From the NCBI GenBank assembly GCA_965276835.1, contig OZ255631.1, forward strand, positions 3,224,001 to 3,288,000: a stretch of 64,000 nucleotides of DNA, in the 5' to 3' direction. A model generated the notes under the pieces. It was not told the origin of the DNA, did no database searches, and saw only the letters and a list, made by a program, of their open reading frames with translations. The translations under genes and the position numbers were made by a program. Positions 1-9,209 of the stretch are shown here, piece after piece. The stretch comes from BOG-932 sp965276835. GTDB taxonomy: Bacteria > Pseudomonadota > Alphaproteobacteria > BOG-932 > Roseiterribacteraceae. The stretch's first letter is position 1; each line of letters opens with the position of its first letter.

Positions 1-455
1 TCCAACCGCGCGTGCAGATCGCGGCCGACCAGCAACCGTGAGCCGTCCTTCAAGGCATAGGTAAGGCCACGTGCCTGATGCGGGCCGTCGTCGCGGTCGA
101 CAGTAAAGGATACCCATCCGCGCGCGTCCGGCTCAGCTGTCGGCCATGTCTGAACGTTGGCCGCCAGCGGCGCATTCTCTTCGTCCTCCAGCAAATACAA
201 CCCATCGCCGGCGCGATCGGGCGCGACACGGTCTTCGACGGCGTCGATCAGGCCAGCGATCCCTTGAGTCGTATATTCCTGGATCAGTGAAGCTGCGTCG
301 GCCTTGGTCGCCAACTCCGTTTGGTTGTCGATCGTGCCGATGGTCTGGATATAGATGAAGCCGAGCAGCGCACCGACCGACAGGAAAAACAGGATGACGT
401 AGAAGACCGACAGGCGGAACGTCGAACTGCGCAGAAAACTCGGGACGGGCCGCAC
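1..455 (-). CDS. Sensor histidine kinase, N-terminal part (runs off left edge)
   Basis: The minus strand encodes an N-terminus with one clear membrane segment (FRLSVFYVILFFLSVGALLG, about residues 12-31), then a polar region of about 120 residues that would be periplasmic. The gene leaves the window before any HAMP, dimerisation or ATPase domain, so the kinase call rests on topology and on its place directly after an OmpR-type response regulator on the same strand. The only start near the membrane segment is a GTG at 455, and it has no convincing ribosome binding site. That GTG lies 5 bases from the palindromic element at 460-734, so the original start and its spacing from the regulator may have been altered. 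A membrane sensor that phosphorylates the neighbouring regulator is the inferred role. Confidence 0.65.
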   Translation of the reverse strand, partial: MRPVPSFLRSSTFRLSVFYVILFFLSVGALLGFIYIQTIGTIDNQTELATKADAASLIQEYTTQGIAGLIDAVEDRVAPDRAGDGLYLLEDEENAPLAANVQTWPTAEPDARGWVSFTVDRDDGPHQARGLTYALKDGSRLLVGRDLHARL

Positions 456-459
456 AGCG

Positions 460-734
460 CTAGGGCCTGTGGATAATAAGATCGCGGGCGGCGACGCGGG
501 TCTTTCGTGCGCCGGACAGGAACGGGGTGCGACGCGTACCCAAAGGTACGCGAGACCCGCAGTGACGCAGCCGACGCACAAAAGACCCACGTCCCTCCGG
601 GTTGAGCATGGATGGGCATCCGCGGCGTCGCGGCGGCTTGCGCGTACCTTCGGGTACGCGCGGCGCCTTGCTCCTGGCGTCTGTCCCACTCATGCTCAAC
701 GCAGCTCCGCGATCTTATTATCCACGGGCCCTAG
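460..734. repeat. Nested palindromic element with 28-bp terminal inverted repeats
   Basis: Ends 460-487 and 707-734 are inverted copies matching at 27 of 28 positions, both ending in CTAG. Inside lie two further inverted pairs: 498-511 with 575-588 (13 of 14), and 601-610 with 691-700 (10 of 10). At the centre of each sits a hairpin with the same arm sequence, CGCGTACC/GGTACGCG: 533-552 with a CAAA loop, and 640-661 with a TTCG loop. No convincing coding sequence is present. The right end contains the stop codon of the response regulator and the left end abuts the sensor kinase start, so the element appears inserted into a two-component operon. Its structure fits a non-autonomous MITE-like element. 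CTAG could be target duplication or repeat terminus; being palindromic, it does not tell which. Confidence 0.8.
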
Positions 735-1405
735 GTCGCCCGGATCGAATACCCGGCGCCCCGCATCGTGTGCAGGAGCGGCTTATCGAACCCTTTGTCG
801 AGCTTTTGCCTGAGCCGGCTGATATGGACGTCGATCACGTTCGTCTGCGGGTCGAAGTGATAATCCCAGACCCCCTCCAGCAGCATGGTCCGCGTGACCA
901 CCTGGCCGGCGTGGCGCATCAGATATTCCAGCAAACGCAGCTCGCGCGGCTGCAGATCGATATGCCGGTCGCCGCGCCGGACCTTGCGCGACAGCAAATC
1001 TAGTTCCAGGTCGCCCACCGTCAGCTTGGTCTCGACCGACTGGACATCGCGCCGTCGCAGCAGCGCCTCGATCCGCGCGTGCAGTTCAGAGAACGCGAAA
1101 GGTTTCGACAGATAATCGTCGCCCCCGGCCCGCAAGCCCTTCACGCGGTCGTCAACCTGTCCCAAGGCAGACAGGATGAGTACCGGGGTCGAGATATTGG
1201 CAGCGCGCATCGCTTGCACCACGGCCAAGCCGTCGAGGCCGGGCAGCATGCGATCCATGACGATTGCATCGAAGGAACCGGATGTCGCCATGAACAACCC
1301 ATCACGCCCGTTCGCCGAATGGTCGACCGTATAGCCAGCCTCGGTCAGCCCTTTCCGCATATAGGCGGCGGTTTCTTCATCATCTTCGACAATCAATAGG
1401 TGCAT
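731..1405 (-). CDS. OmpR/PhoB-family response regulator
   Basis: This 224-residue protein has the full receiver plus winged-helix layout. The acidic pocket is EDDE at residues 7-10, the phospho-acceptor is D51 in VMDRMLPG, and the conserved lysine is in LSKPF near residue 101. The C-terminal half carries the trans_reg_C signature, with DLELDLLSRKVRRGD, RELRLLEYLM and the recognition-helix region NVIDVHISRLRQKLD. It should bind DNA when phosphorylated by the sensor kinase encoded next at 1-455. The stop TAG at 731-733 falls inside the right terminal repeat of the palindromic element, so the last codons or the stop may have been reshaped by insertion. The closest named relatives by motif are PhoP/QseB-type regulators; the signal is unknown. 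Confidence 0.93.
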   Translation of the reverse strand: MHLLIVEDDEETAAYMRKGLTEAGYTVDHSANGRDGLFMATSGSFDAIVMDRMLPGLDGLAVVQAMRAANISTPVLILSALGQVDDRVKGLRAGGDDYLSKPFAFSELHARIEALLRRRDVQSVETKLTVGDLELDLLSRKVRRGDRHIDLQPRELRLLEYLMRHAGQVVTRTMLLEGVWDYHFDPQTNVIDVHISRLRQKLDKGFDKPLLHTMRGAGYSIRAT

Positions 1406-1420
1406 CAGACTAGGGGCCGA

Positions 1421-1825
1421 TCAGTGTGGCGTTTCCTGGAGATAGGAAAGCCCGCGTTGCATTTCCGCAATACCCTTATCGGCATGCCCGTCACGGCAGA
1501 GGCGCGTCCCGGCATTATGAGCGACACGCGCCTGGAACAGGCGGTGCTGATTGCCCGGCTTTTGCAGGGCAAGTTCCAACTGGTCTTTGAGCGGCCGGCA
1601 ACGGTCATCCAACGGATGCTGGCGTACACTGTGGTCGGTGGGATGCGTTTCGGTATGGGCCGGTGCCCTGGGCTTGATCAGCCGGGCCGGCGGCGGAGCT
1701 GGGCCGTCGCCAGGCACGGCCGAGACAACCGGAGATGATGGAGAACCCGGAGCCGGCGTTTGCGCGTAAACAGGTATAAGCCCGCACGCAAAGATCGCAC
1801 AGACGATGAGCAGCAGTTTTGCCAT
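1421..1825 (-). CDS. Small exported protein of unknown function
   Basis: A 134-residue protein begins MAKLLLIVCAIFACGLIPVYAQ, a standard Sec signal peptide with likely cleavage after VYA. A proline- and alanine-rich linker follows (about residues 22-50), then a basic C-terminal part with two cysteines (RCRPLKDQ and RLCRDGHAD) that could form a disulfide in the periplasm. I chose the ATG at 1825 because AGAGGA lies about 7 bases upstream; a TTG start six codons earlier is also open. The gene ends 15 bases before the response regulator start, so it probably leads the two-component operon and may be a periplasmic accessory or target of that system. I do not recognise the family. Confidence 0.6.
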   Translation of the reverse strand: MAKLLLIVCAIFACGLIPVYAQTPAPGSPSSPVVSAVPGDGPAPPPARLIKPRAPAHTETHPTDHSVRQHPLDDRCRPLKDQLELALQKPGNQHRLFQARVAHNAGTRLCRDGHADKGIAEMQRGLSYLQETPH

Positions 1826-1954
1826 CCGGTCCTCTGCGATCAAACTCCGTCACCGTCAACATAATACATAGGAACAGACCAGGGAGTTTCTGACGGATTA
1901 CAATTTTGTAATCCAATATAACTGAACGCCAACATAACCGAACGGATGGCCCTA

Positions 1955-2890
1955 TCAGTTCCTGCTCGACTCGTATTCCGCCATCAAACGCAGCCCCTGT
2001 TCCAACGAAGTCTGCGCCTGGAACCCCAATTGACGCTCAGCCATCGACGGATCGCCCAGGGATTCGCGGATATCGCCCATGCGCACCTCTCCGAACGTGA
2101 TTATCGGCGTGCGTTCGAACACCCGGCCCAATGTGGCGGCAAGCTCCAGCAGTGACGTCGTCTTGCCGGTGCAGATATTGAATGCGGCGGCATCGTGCAG
2201 GTCGGTTGCCATGATCGTCGTCAGCGCGCGAACCACGTCGGCAACATAGATGAAGTCGCGCGTCTGCCCACCGTCGCCGAAGATCGTGATCCCCTGCCCG
2301 CGGCGGATGCGGTCGAAGAAGATCGAGATCACGCCGGAATAGGGCGAGCCGGGATCCTGGCGCGGCCCATAGACATTGAAGAACCTGCAGCCCGTCGCCC
2401 GTACGCCATGGACGCGCATCGCCACGCGCCCATGCAATTCGCAACCCAACTTGTCCGCGCCATAGGCGGATAGCGGCCGCGTCGCCGCCGTTTCGGATAG
2501 CGGCAGCTCGGTTGAATCGCCATAAACCGCCGCTGACGAGGCATAGACCACCGGCACGGCCGGTGCAGCCTTCGCCCGACGCGCTGCGTCGAAGACGGTG
2601 ATGGCGCCGGTCAGGTTCGCGCGGTGTGTGCCCAGCCAGTCGCGGTTGCCAAGCTCAACCGAAGCGATGGCCGCGAGGTGGAAGCAGCCATCGACCCCGT
2701 CCATCGCCTTGGCTACCGCCTGTGCGTCAGCCACGTCAGCGACAGTCAGCACTACCCGCGGATCTAGGTTCTCGCGCTTGCCGCTCGACAGGTTGTCGAG
2801 CACCCGCACCTGGTCGCCCCGCGTCAGCAGCGCATCGACCAGATGGGAGCCGATGAAGCCCGCGCCGCCGGTGACGAGATAAAGTGCCAT
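1955..2890 (-). CDS. NAD-dependent epimerase/dehydratase (UDP-glucose 4-epimerase-like)
   Basis: A 311-residue extended short-chain dehydrogenase. The N-terminal Rossmann motif is TGGAGFIGSHL, followed by an acidic NAD-ribose residue in VLDNLSSG. The catalytic region shows YASSAAVYG and SAYGADK, giving the Y-x3-K pair. NVYGPRQDP and the sugar-binding C-terminal part are typical of nucleotide-sugar 4-epimerases (GalE/WbpP class). I chose the ATG at 2890, which has GGAG about 8 bases upstream; an upstream in-frame start would add 14 unconserved residues. It is divergent from mutS with 59 bases between the starts. It probably supplies a nucleotide sugar for surface polysaccharide; substrate not predictable. 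Confidence 0.88.
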   Translation of the reverse strand: MALYLVTGGAGFIGSHLVDALLTRGDQVRVLDNLSSGKRENLDPRVVLTVADVADAQAVAKAMDGVDGCFHLAAIASVELGNRDWLGTHRANLTGAITVFDAARRAKAAPAVPVVYASSAAVYGDSTELPLSETAATRPLSAYGADKLGCELHGRVAMRVHGVRATGCRFFNVYGPRQDPGSPYSGVISIFFDRIRRGQGITIFGDGGQTRDFIYVADVVRALTTIMATDLHDAAAFNICTGKTTSLLELAATLGRVFERTPIITFGEVRMGDIRESLGDPSMAERQLGFQAQTSLEQGLRLMAEYESSRN

Positions 2891-2949
2891 GTCCTGCTCC
2901 GAGCGTTCTGATAAGACAGTGGAGTCCGCCACTCGATTCCCAAGGAACC

Positions 2950-5622
2950 ATGCCGCCAGATCATCAGGAGGAAGCGCCCGCCGTTCAGCACGCCACGTCG
3001 CCGATGATGGCGCAGTACCTGGCGATCAAGGCGGCGCATCCCGATAGCATCCTGTTCTATCGGATGGGCGATTTCTACGAAATGTTCTTCGACGACGCAC
3101 GCGCTGCCGCGGCGGCCCTGGACATCGCCCTGACCAAGCGCGGATTCCACCAGGGCAAGGACATCCCGATGTGCGGGATGCCGGTGTCGAATCACGAGGT
3201 TTATCTCTCCCGCCTGATCCGCAAGGGCTTCAAGGTCGCTTTGTGCGAACAGATCGAAGATCCGGCCGAAGCGAAAAAGCGCGGCAGCAAATCGGTGGTC
3301 AAGCGCGATATCGTCCGCATCATTACGCCGGGCACGCTGACCGAAGATCATCTGCTGGAGCCGCGCCGGGCCAATTATCTGGCGGCGCTGGCGGAAACCG
3401 GTGGCGGCCTGGGGCTGGCCTGGTTCGACCTGTCGACCGGCGAGTTGTGGTTGCAGTCGGTCGGCGAAACCGGATTGGGCGCCGCGCTGGCCCGCGTCGA
3501 TCCGGGGGAGTTGCTGGTACCGGAAAAGCTGATCCAACGCCCGAACCTGTTCGAGACGTTCCACCCCTTCCGGGAACGGCTGACGGTCGAGCCCGACGCC
3601 AGGTTCGACAGCGAGAATGGGCGGCGGCGGCTGGCATCGCTCTATTCGGTCGAGACGCTGGACGGGTTCGGCCGCTTCGGCCGTGCGGAGGTCGCGGCTG
3701 CTGGTGCACTGGCGGCCTATGTCGAGCTGACCCAAAAGGGTCGTGCGCCACCGTTGCAGGCGCCCCGCCGTCTGGCCGAGGACGGCGTGCTGGAAATCGA
3801 CCCTGCCACTCGCCGCAACCTGGAGCTGACCCGCACATTGTCGGGAGAGCGCCAGGGCAGCCTGCTGTCGGCCATCGACCAGACAGTGACCGCCGCCGGC
3901 GCGCGGCTGCTGGCAAGCCATCTGTCGGCGCCGCTGACCGATCCTGCCGAGATCGATGCGCGGCTGGATACCGTTGCCTTCTTCCATACCCGGCGCGGCC
4001 TTGTGGACACAGTCCGGCGCATCCTGGCGTCCGCGCCCGATGTCGAGCGTGCGCTGGGGCGGCTGGCGCTGGGCCGAGGCGGCCCGCGCGAGTTGGGTGC
4101 GATCCGCGAGGGCATCGCCGCCGCCGACCAGTTGCGCACCAGCCTGCCCGACGGTCTGCCGACGCTATTGATCGAGGCCAGGGCGGCCCTGGTGCCGCTG
4201 GATACGCTGGTCGAACGGCTGGCGCGGGCGCTGAAGCCCGAGGTGCCTCTGTTCGCCCGCGACGGCAATTTCATCGCCACCGGCTATTCCGACGATCTGG
4301 ACCGGCAACGCACGCTGCGCGACGATGGGCGGCGGCTGATCGCCGAAATGCAGGCGCGCTATGCGACCGAGAGCGGCGTGGCGACGCTGAAGATCAAGCA
4401 CAACCAGGTCATCGGCTATCACATCGAGGTGACGGCGACCCATGCCGACCGGATGCCGACCGCGCCGAACGGGCCGTTCATCCACCGCCAGACGCTGGGC
4501 ACCGCCGTGCGTTTCACCACGGTCAAGCTGGCCGAGCTGGACCGGGGTATCGCCGAAGCGGCGGACCGGGCGCTGGCGATCGAACTGGCGATCTTCCAGG
4601 ATCTGGTGGCCGAAGTCATCGGGCGGGCCCAAGCCATTGGCGGCATCGCCCGCGCCATGGCCGGGATCGACCTGGCAAGCGCGCTGGCGCTGCTGGCGAT
4701 CGAGCGCGGCTATGTCCGCCCGGTGATTGACCGGTCGACCGAATTCCGCATCGTCGGCGGGCGCCATCCGGTGATCGAGGCGGCGCTGGCATCGTCATCC
4801 GAAGGCGGCGGGTTCGTCGCCAACGATTGCACGTTGCATGCCGACGACCGGCTGTGGCTGCTGACCGGCCCCAACATGGCGGGCAAGTCGACCTTCCTGC
4901 GCCAGAACGCCCTGATCGCCATCCTGGCGCAGATGGGCGGCTTCGTGCCGGCGCAGAGCGCAGAGATCGGGATCGTCGACCGGCTTTTCAGCCGGGTCGG
5001 CGCGGCGGACGATCTGGCGAGCGGACGGTCGACCTTCATGGTCGAAATGGTGGAGACCGCGGCCATCCTGAACCAGGCGACACCCCGGTCATTGGTCATC
5101 CTGGATGAGATCGGGCGCGGGACCGCGACCTATGACGGCGTGTCGATCGCCTGGGCGACGGTGGAGCATCTGCACGACCAGGTGCGTTGCCGCGCCCTGT
5201 TCGCCACGCATTATCATGAGCTGACCGCCCTGGACCGATCGCTGGCCGCCCTGTCGTGCCACACGATGAGCATCAAGGAATGGCAGGGTGACATCGTGTT
5301 TCTGCACACCGTCATTCCCGGCACCGCCGAGCGGTCCTACGGCGTGCATGTCGCGCGGCTGGCGGGTTTGCCGCCGGCCGTCGTCAAGCGCGCCGAGGCT
5401 GTGCTGAAGCAGATCGAGAGCGGCGGCGATACCCGCATGCTGAAGCGTCCGGTCGACGACCTGCCGTTGTTCAGCAGCGCGCAGCCCGTGCCGCCGGCCA
5501 AGGTCGAGGAACCGTCACCATTGGAGCCGCTGGGTAATCTTCTGGCGGAAACCGACCCGGACGTGCTGACGCCCAGGGACGCGCTGGATCTCGTCTATCG
5601 CCTCAGGAAGATGTTGCCCTGA
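2950..5622 (+). CDS. mutS: DNA mismatch repair protein MutS
   Basis: An 890-residue MutS1. The N-terminal mismatch-binding domain has the Phe-x-Glu clamp in GDFYEMFFDDA. The connector, lever and clamp regions follow, and the C-terminal ATPase has Walker A GPNMAGKS near residue 640 and Walker B LVILDEIGRGT near residue 715, with the ST motif SGRSTFMVEM between them. It recognises base mismatches as a dimer and recruits MutL. I chose the ATG at 2950, with AAGGA upstream; an upstream in-frame start at 2884 would overlap the divergent epimerase. The length is usual for the family. It is followed by a convergent MFS gene that ends at the next base. Confidence 0.98.
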   Translation: MPPDHQEEAPAVQHATSPMMAQYLAIKAAHPDSILFYRMGDFYEMFFDDARAAAAALDIALTKRGFHQGKDIPMCGMPVSNHEVYLSRLIRKGFKVALCEQIEDPAEAKKRGSKSVVKRDIVRIITPGTLTEDHLLEPRRANYLAALAETGGGLGLAWFDLSTGELWLQSVGETGLGAALARVDPGELLVPEKLIQRPNLFETFHPFRERLTVEPDARFDSENGRRRLASLYSVETLDGFGRFGRAEVAAAGALAAYVELTQKGRAPPLQAPRRLAEDGVLEIDPATRRNLELTRTLSGERQGSLLSAIDQTVTAAGARLLASHLSAPLTDPAEIDARLDTVAFFHTRRGLVDTVRRILASAPDVERALGRLALGRGGPRELGAIREGIAAADQLRTSLPDGLPTLLIEARAALVPLDTLVERLARALKPEVPLFARDGNFIATGYSDDLDRQRTLRDDGRRLIAEMQARYATESGVATLKIKHNQVIGYHIEVTATHADRMPTAPNGPFIHRQTLGTAVRFTTVKLAELDRGIAEAADRALAIELAIFQDLVAEVIGRAQAIGGIARAMAGIDLASALALLAIERGYVRPVIDRSTEFRIVGGRHPVIEAALASSSEGGGFVANDCTLHADDRLWLLTGPNMAGKSTFLRQNALIAILAQMGGFVPAQSAEIGIVDRLFSRVGAADDLASGRSTFMVEMVETAAILNQATPRSLVILDEIGRGTATYDGVSIAWATVEHLHDQVRCRALFATHYHELTALDRSLAALSCHTMSIKEWQGDIVFLHTVIPGTAERSYGVHVARLAGLPPAVVKRAEAVLKQIESGGDTRMLKRPVDDLPLFSSAQPVPPAKVEEPSPLEPLGNLLAETDPDVLTPRDALDLVYRLRKMLP

Positions 5623-6915
5623 TCATTCCGCCGCGACACCGGTAGTCATCGCGGCGGCGCGTTCGCGTTTGTCACGACGGTTGAGCATGCCGTCCAATTG
5701 ATAAACCAGGAGCGGGTAGGCCCAGCCGACAACGATAACGCCCATGGCGAAGGGGACGATGCCGGTCAGCTTGCCGTCCGGCGTGCTGCCCAATAGGAAA
5801 CGGGTCGACAGCGCGGACAGACCCATCGCCAATGCCTGGATCGACGAAGACAGCGATTGGAACCCGGCGCGCTCTTCAGGCTGAGGAATGCGCATGGAGG
5901 TCGTCTGGGTGACGATCAACCGGGCGGAACTGGTGATGAAGAACAGTGCGAACACCCCAACCCACGGCAGGCCGGGATTGAAGCCCATATAGCCCATCAT
6001 GATCGCCCCGGTCATCACAACCGTCGAGGCGAACGACACGATGCCGGCGCCGAACCTGTCGATAGAAGGGCCGACCAGAAAACGCGCCGAAATGATGTTG
6101 GCGCCGCCGCCGACCAGATAGAGCACCGAAAGTTCGGTGTTGGGATAACTCAGATTGTTGACCAGGAAGACGGCCATGATCGTCGTGATCGCGACCAGCG
6201 GAACGACGCCGGTCATCTGCAAGCCATAGGTCAGCAGGCACATCGGCTTGGTCAGGAGCCGGCCGAGCAGCCGCAGACGTTCGGGGATCGCGAAACTGGC
6301 GCCGGTTTCCAGATGCGCCCGCTGCGACGGCAGGTTGACGATCACGATAATCGCGATCGTCGCCTGCAGCAGGGTGATGAACAGAAACGGCGCGCGCCAG
6401 GTACCGAACAGATCGGTGATCTCAAGCCCGACAGGAATGCCGACGATCTGCGCCAGCGCCTGGAAACCGGAAACCGTACCCAGCGCCTTGCCGCGCCGTT
6501 CATGGGGGATGTTGTCGACCAATGTCGCGATGGCGAGCGCGTTCGAGGGGCCGGCGAAAACGCCGCTGAGAATCCTGGCCGCAATGAGCGTTTCGAAAGT
6601 CGGCGCCATACCGGTCAGCAGCAGCCCGACAAAGGTGCCGAACAGCCCGACGGCCAGCGCCTTTCGCCGGTCGAAGCGGTCGAGATAGAGCGTGCCCAGG
6701 AACCCACTGACCGCCGACGACAGCATATAGACGCCCATGATCGTACCGATCGCCTGGGGCGGGATGCCGAGATCCTTCTGGAAGGCGGGCGCCAGTGAAC
6801 CGACCAGCGAGAAGATCAGGCTGGAGATGAAAGAGATCGACCCGACCATCATCACCAGACGCCGCTCAGGCGAGCCGAAGAAGTTCACGCGACTTATCCT
6901 CGATGCGGTTGTCAC
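5623..6915 (-). CDS. MFS transporter (second of a tandem pair)
   Basis: A 430-residue polytopic membrane protein of about 12 hydrophobic segments. The major facilitator loop 2-3 signature is visible as GFLGTLYLDRFDRRKAL. It starts with GTG in a GTGA overlap with the stop of the upstream MFS gene, so translation is coupled. The two carriers are clear paralogues: DRFDRRKALAVGL, SGxFAGPSNAL, VPLVAITTIM and the C-terminal GSTPDGKLTG are shared. It is the last gene of the operon that begins with two COQ4-like genes, and its stop meets the mutS stop head-on. Substrate unknown; drug/proton antiporter-like carriers are the nearest recognisable type. An export role for a hydrophobic or quinone-like compound is speculation from context. 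Confidence 0.85.
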   Translation of the reverse strand: MTTASRISRVNFFGSPERRLVMMVGSISFISSLIFSLVGSLAPAFQKDLGIPPQAIGTIMGVYMLSSAVSGFLGTLYLDRFDRRKALAVGLFGTFVGLLLTGMAPTFETLIAARILSGVFAGPSNALAIATLVDNIPHERRGKALGTVSGFQALAQIVGIPVGLEITDLFGTWRAPFLFITLLQATIAIIVIVNLPSQRAHLETGASFAIPERLRLLGRLLTKPMCLLTYGLQMTGVVPLVAITTIMAVFLVNNLSYPNTELSVLYLVGGGANIISARFLVGPSIDRFGAGIVSFASTVVMTGAIMMGYMGFNPGLPWVGVFALFFITSSARLIVTQTTSMRIPQPEERAGFQSLSSSIQALAMGLSALSTRFLLGSTPDGKLTGIVPFAMGVIVVGWAYPLLVYQLDGMLNRRDKRERAAAMTTGVAAE

Positions 6916-8261
6916 TCCGCCGTAACGGCGATCGTGGTTGGCATTTCCGCCCTTTCCCGCCGGTTCAGCAGCACATCAAGCCAATAGACCAGCGGCGGGA
7001 AAATCCAGGTTACAACCAGGACGCCGTAACAGAAGAATTCGACCCCCGTCAGCTTGCCGTCGGGCGTACTGCCGAGCAGCTTTGGGATCGCCAAGGCCGC
7101 CAGCGCCATGGTGAAGGACTGGATAGCCTGGCTGAGCGACTGGAAGCCGGCCCGCTCCTCCGGCTTTGGGATCCGCATGGTGATCGCCTGCCCGACGACG
7201 AGACGACCGGAGCTTGTGATGAAGAACAGGGCGAAGATCGCCACGACCGGCAGCAGCGCGGGATAGAAGCCGATATGCTGCAACTTGGCCCAGATATCCG
7301 CGGTTCCCAGCACGTTCTGAATGCGGCCCTCCATCGCGGTCACCATTGCCCAGCCGACGCCCAGATACCCGATCGCGACCGCGAAGGAGAGCGCGACTGT
7401 CGAGGCAAGCGACACCGCGCCCGGACCGAACCGGTCGATACCCCGGCCGATATAGCGCGCGGTATAGACGTTCAGCCCGCCGCCGATGACATAGAGCATG
7501 ATCAGCGCGCCCTGCGGGTACCCCAGATTGTTGACCAGGAAGACCGACATGATGGTCGTGATCGCGACCAGCGGGACGATGCCGGTCATCATCAGGCCGA
7601 AGGCGACCAGCACGTCGGACCGCAAGAACAACCGGCCCATGCCTTTAAGCCGCTGAGCGATTGCAAAGCTGGACGCGCCCAGCAGATGTCCACGTTGGGC
7701 CGGCAGTTTGACGGTGATCAGGATCGTCAGGATCAACCCGGTCAGCGCGCTGGCGAAAAACGGATCGCGCCAACTGCCGAAGGCCTGGGCGATGATCAGC
7801 CCCGCGGGCAGTCCGATGATCTGCGCGGACGCGCCGAATGCCGCCACCGTGCCCAGCGCGCCGCCGCGTCGTTCGGGCGGCACGTTGTCGACAACGATAG
7901 CGATCGACAGCGCGTTCGACGGGCCGGCGAAGATGCCCGACACGATACGCGCGGCAATCAGCAAGGGAAGGTTCGGCGCCAGGCCGGTCAGGATCAGCCC
8001 GATAACGACGCCGGTCAGGCCGACAGCCAAGGCTTTGCGGCGGTCGAACCGGTCGAGATAGAGCGTACCCAGAAAACCGCTGATCGCCGAGGCCAGCATA
8101 TAGCTGCCCATGATGCTGCCGATCGATTGGGTCGGGATGTTCAGGTCGCGCGAGAACATCGGCGCCAGCGCGCCGACCATCGAAAACACGATGCCGGACA
8201 AAAAGGCGACGAGGCCGCACAGATTGACGAGCAGCCGCTCGGACGAGCCAGACGAATTCAC
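6912..8261 (-). CDS. MFS transporter (first of a tandem pair)
   Basis: A 449-residue carrier with about 12 membrane segments and the MFS loop motif GFLGTLYLDRFDRRKAL. It begins with GTG at 8261, preceded by AAGGG at a suitable distance. Compared with its paralogue downstream it has an insertion near the middle (around VTAMEGRIQNVLGTADIWAKLQ), placed between predicted segments 8 and 9. It follows the second COQ4-like gene by 48 bases and overlaps the next MFS gene by four. Tandem MFS genes could act as alternative carriers or as a heteromeric pair; the sequence does not decide. Confidence 0.85.
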   Translation of the reverse strand: MNSSGSSERLLVNLCGLVAFLSGIVFSMVGALAPMFSRDLNIPTQSIGSIMGSYMLASAISGFLGTLYLDRFDRRKALAVGLTGVVIGLILTGLAPNLPLLIAARIVSGIFAGPSNALSIAIVVDNVPPERRGGALGTVAAFGASAQIIGLPAGLIIAQAFGSWRDPFFASALTGLILTILITVKLPAQRGHLLGASSFAIAQRLKGMGRLFLRSDVLVAFGLMMTGIVPLVAITTIMSVFLVNNLGYPQGALIMLYVIGGGLNVYTARYIGRGIDRFGPGAVSLASTVALSFAVAIGYLGVGWAMVTAMEGRIQNVLGTADIWAKLQHIGFYPALLPVVAIFALFFITSSGRLVVGQAITMRIPKPEERAGFQSLSQAIQSFTMALAALAIPKLLGSTPDGKLTGVEFFCYGVLVVTWIFPPLVYWLDVLLNRRERAEMPTTIAVTAE

Positions 8262-8309
8262 CCTGTTACCCTTCTAATCGTGCGTCCGTGCCGCTTTCCG
8301 ATTGGCCGT

Positions 8310-9182
8310 TTACTCGGCCGCCATCTTGTAGTCACCCCGGCTGGCATCGTTGGTCCATTCCCAGGTGCCGGGCGGCGGTGCATCCAGGATGTTCAGCTCC
8401 TCGCGGATTTGCGGCAGCGTCCAGTCGAGATAGTCGCGCCAATCGTTGACAAGCAGCGGGCGGGACATGCCGTCCGCCATCTTAACGCCGACCGAGACCG
8501 CCTTGAGGAACTCGCTCATCAAATGCGGCGAGTGCAGGTTGACCTTCATCGCGCCGGTCGACATCAAAAAGCCCGACATGCGGACCAGTTCGCAGGCGAG
8601 TTCCGGCGAGAAATAATCGTAGTTGCACTTCATGTTGCAGGCGATCAGCGCGTGTTCGCCGATCAGGTTGGGACCCAGGCCGCTGACGATATGTTCGATG
8701 TCGTGCGACACGACCCGCTGCTTCTGCATGAAGGTATAGTCGGTGGTCGGCACCAGCCCGCGCTTCGAATGGTTGAGGTCGAAGCCGTTGCTAAAGAGAT
8801 AATGATGGACGATGCCACCCAGCGTATCGGGGGCGAAGTCCTTCAGATCGTCGAGCGTGAAATCCGACAACGAGCGCTTGTCCAGCCACGCGGCGAATTC
8901 CGGCTTCTTGTCCCTTTCGGCGGCGATCAGCCGTTCGACTTCGGGAACATCGGTCAACTCGCCGATCGCCATCGCCGCCTGGTGAACCATATAGGTCGCC
9001 GGCACATCACGGCCGTCCTTGCGCAGCCCTTCCTGGGCATAGACATCGCGCATCTTCGCGCTGTTCAGGAAGCGCGAGTTGGTCATCAACACGCTGCCGA
9101 ACTGGTCCAGCGAGCGGGCCGGGCCTTCCATATAGGCGCGGTCTTGTTCCTCGTAGTTGGGCTTCCCCATGTCTCCAGCCAT
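8310..9182 (-). CDS. COQ4-family protein (paralogue 2)
   Basis: A 290-residue protein with the COQ4 metal-binding signature H-D-x2-H-x11-E, seen as HDIEHIVSGLGPNLIGE. In eukaryotes COQ4 is needed for ubiquinone synthesis and has been linked to C1 decarboxylation/hydroxylation of the ring precursor; whether bacterial members do the same is not established. The region before the motif (QKQRVVSHD) and after it matches the upstream paralogue closely, and both end with a Trp-rich GTWxWTNDA segment. Two ATGs are adjacent; I chose the second (9182) because GGAGG lies about 5 bases before it. The gene is 27 bases downstream of its paralogue and upstream of two MFS carriers. Confidence 0.82.
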   Translation of the reverse strand: MAGDMGKPNYEEQDRAYMEGPARSLDQFGSVLMTNSRFLNSAKMRDVYAQEGLRKDGRDVPATYMVHQAAMAIGELTDVPEVERLIAAERDKKPEFAAWLDKRSLSDFTLDDLKDFAPDTLGGIVHHYLFSNGFDLNHSKRGLVPTTDYTFMQKQRVVSHDIEHIVSGLGPNLIGEHALIACNMKCNYDYFSPELACELVRMSGFLMSTGAMKVNLHSPHLMSEFLKAVSVGVKMADGMSRPLLVNDWRDYLDWTLPQIREELNILDAPPPGTWEWTNDASRGDYKMAAE

Positions 9183-9209
9183 CATATCCTCCCGAGTGAG
9201 TGTCTCGTC

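Noticed and set aside
602..733. Small ORF inside the palindromic element
   Set aside because: It arises from inverted-repeat sequence; both strands give similar Arg-rich peptides and there is no ribosome binding site.
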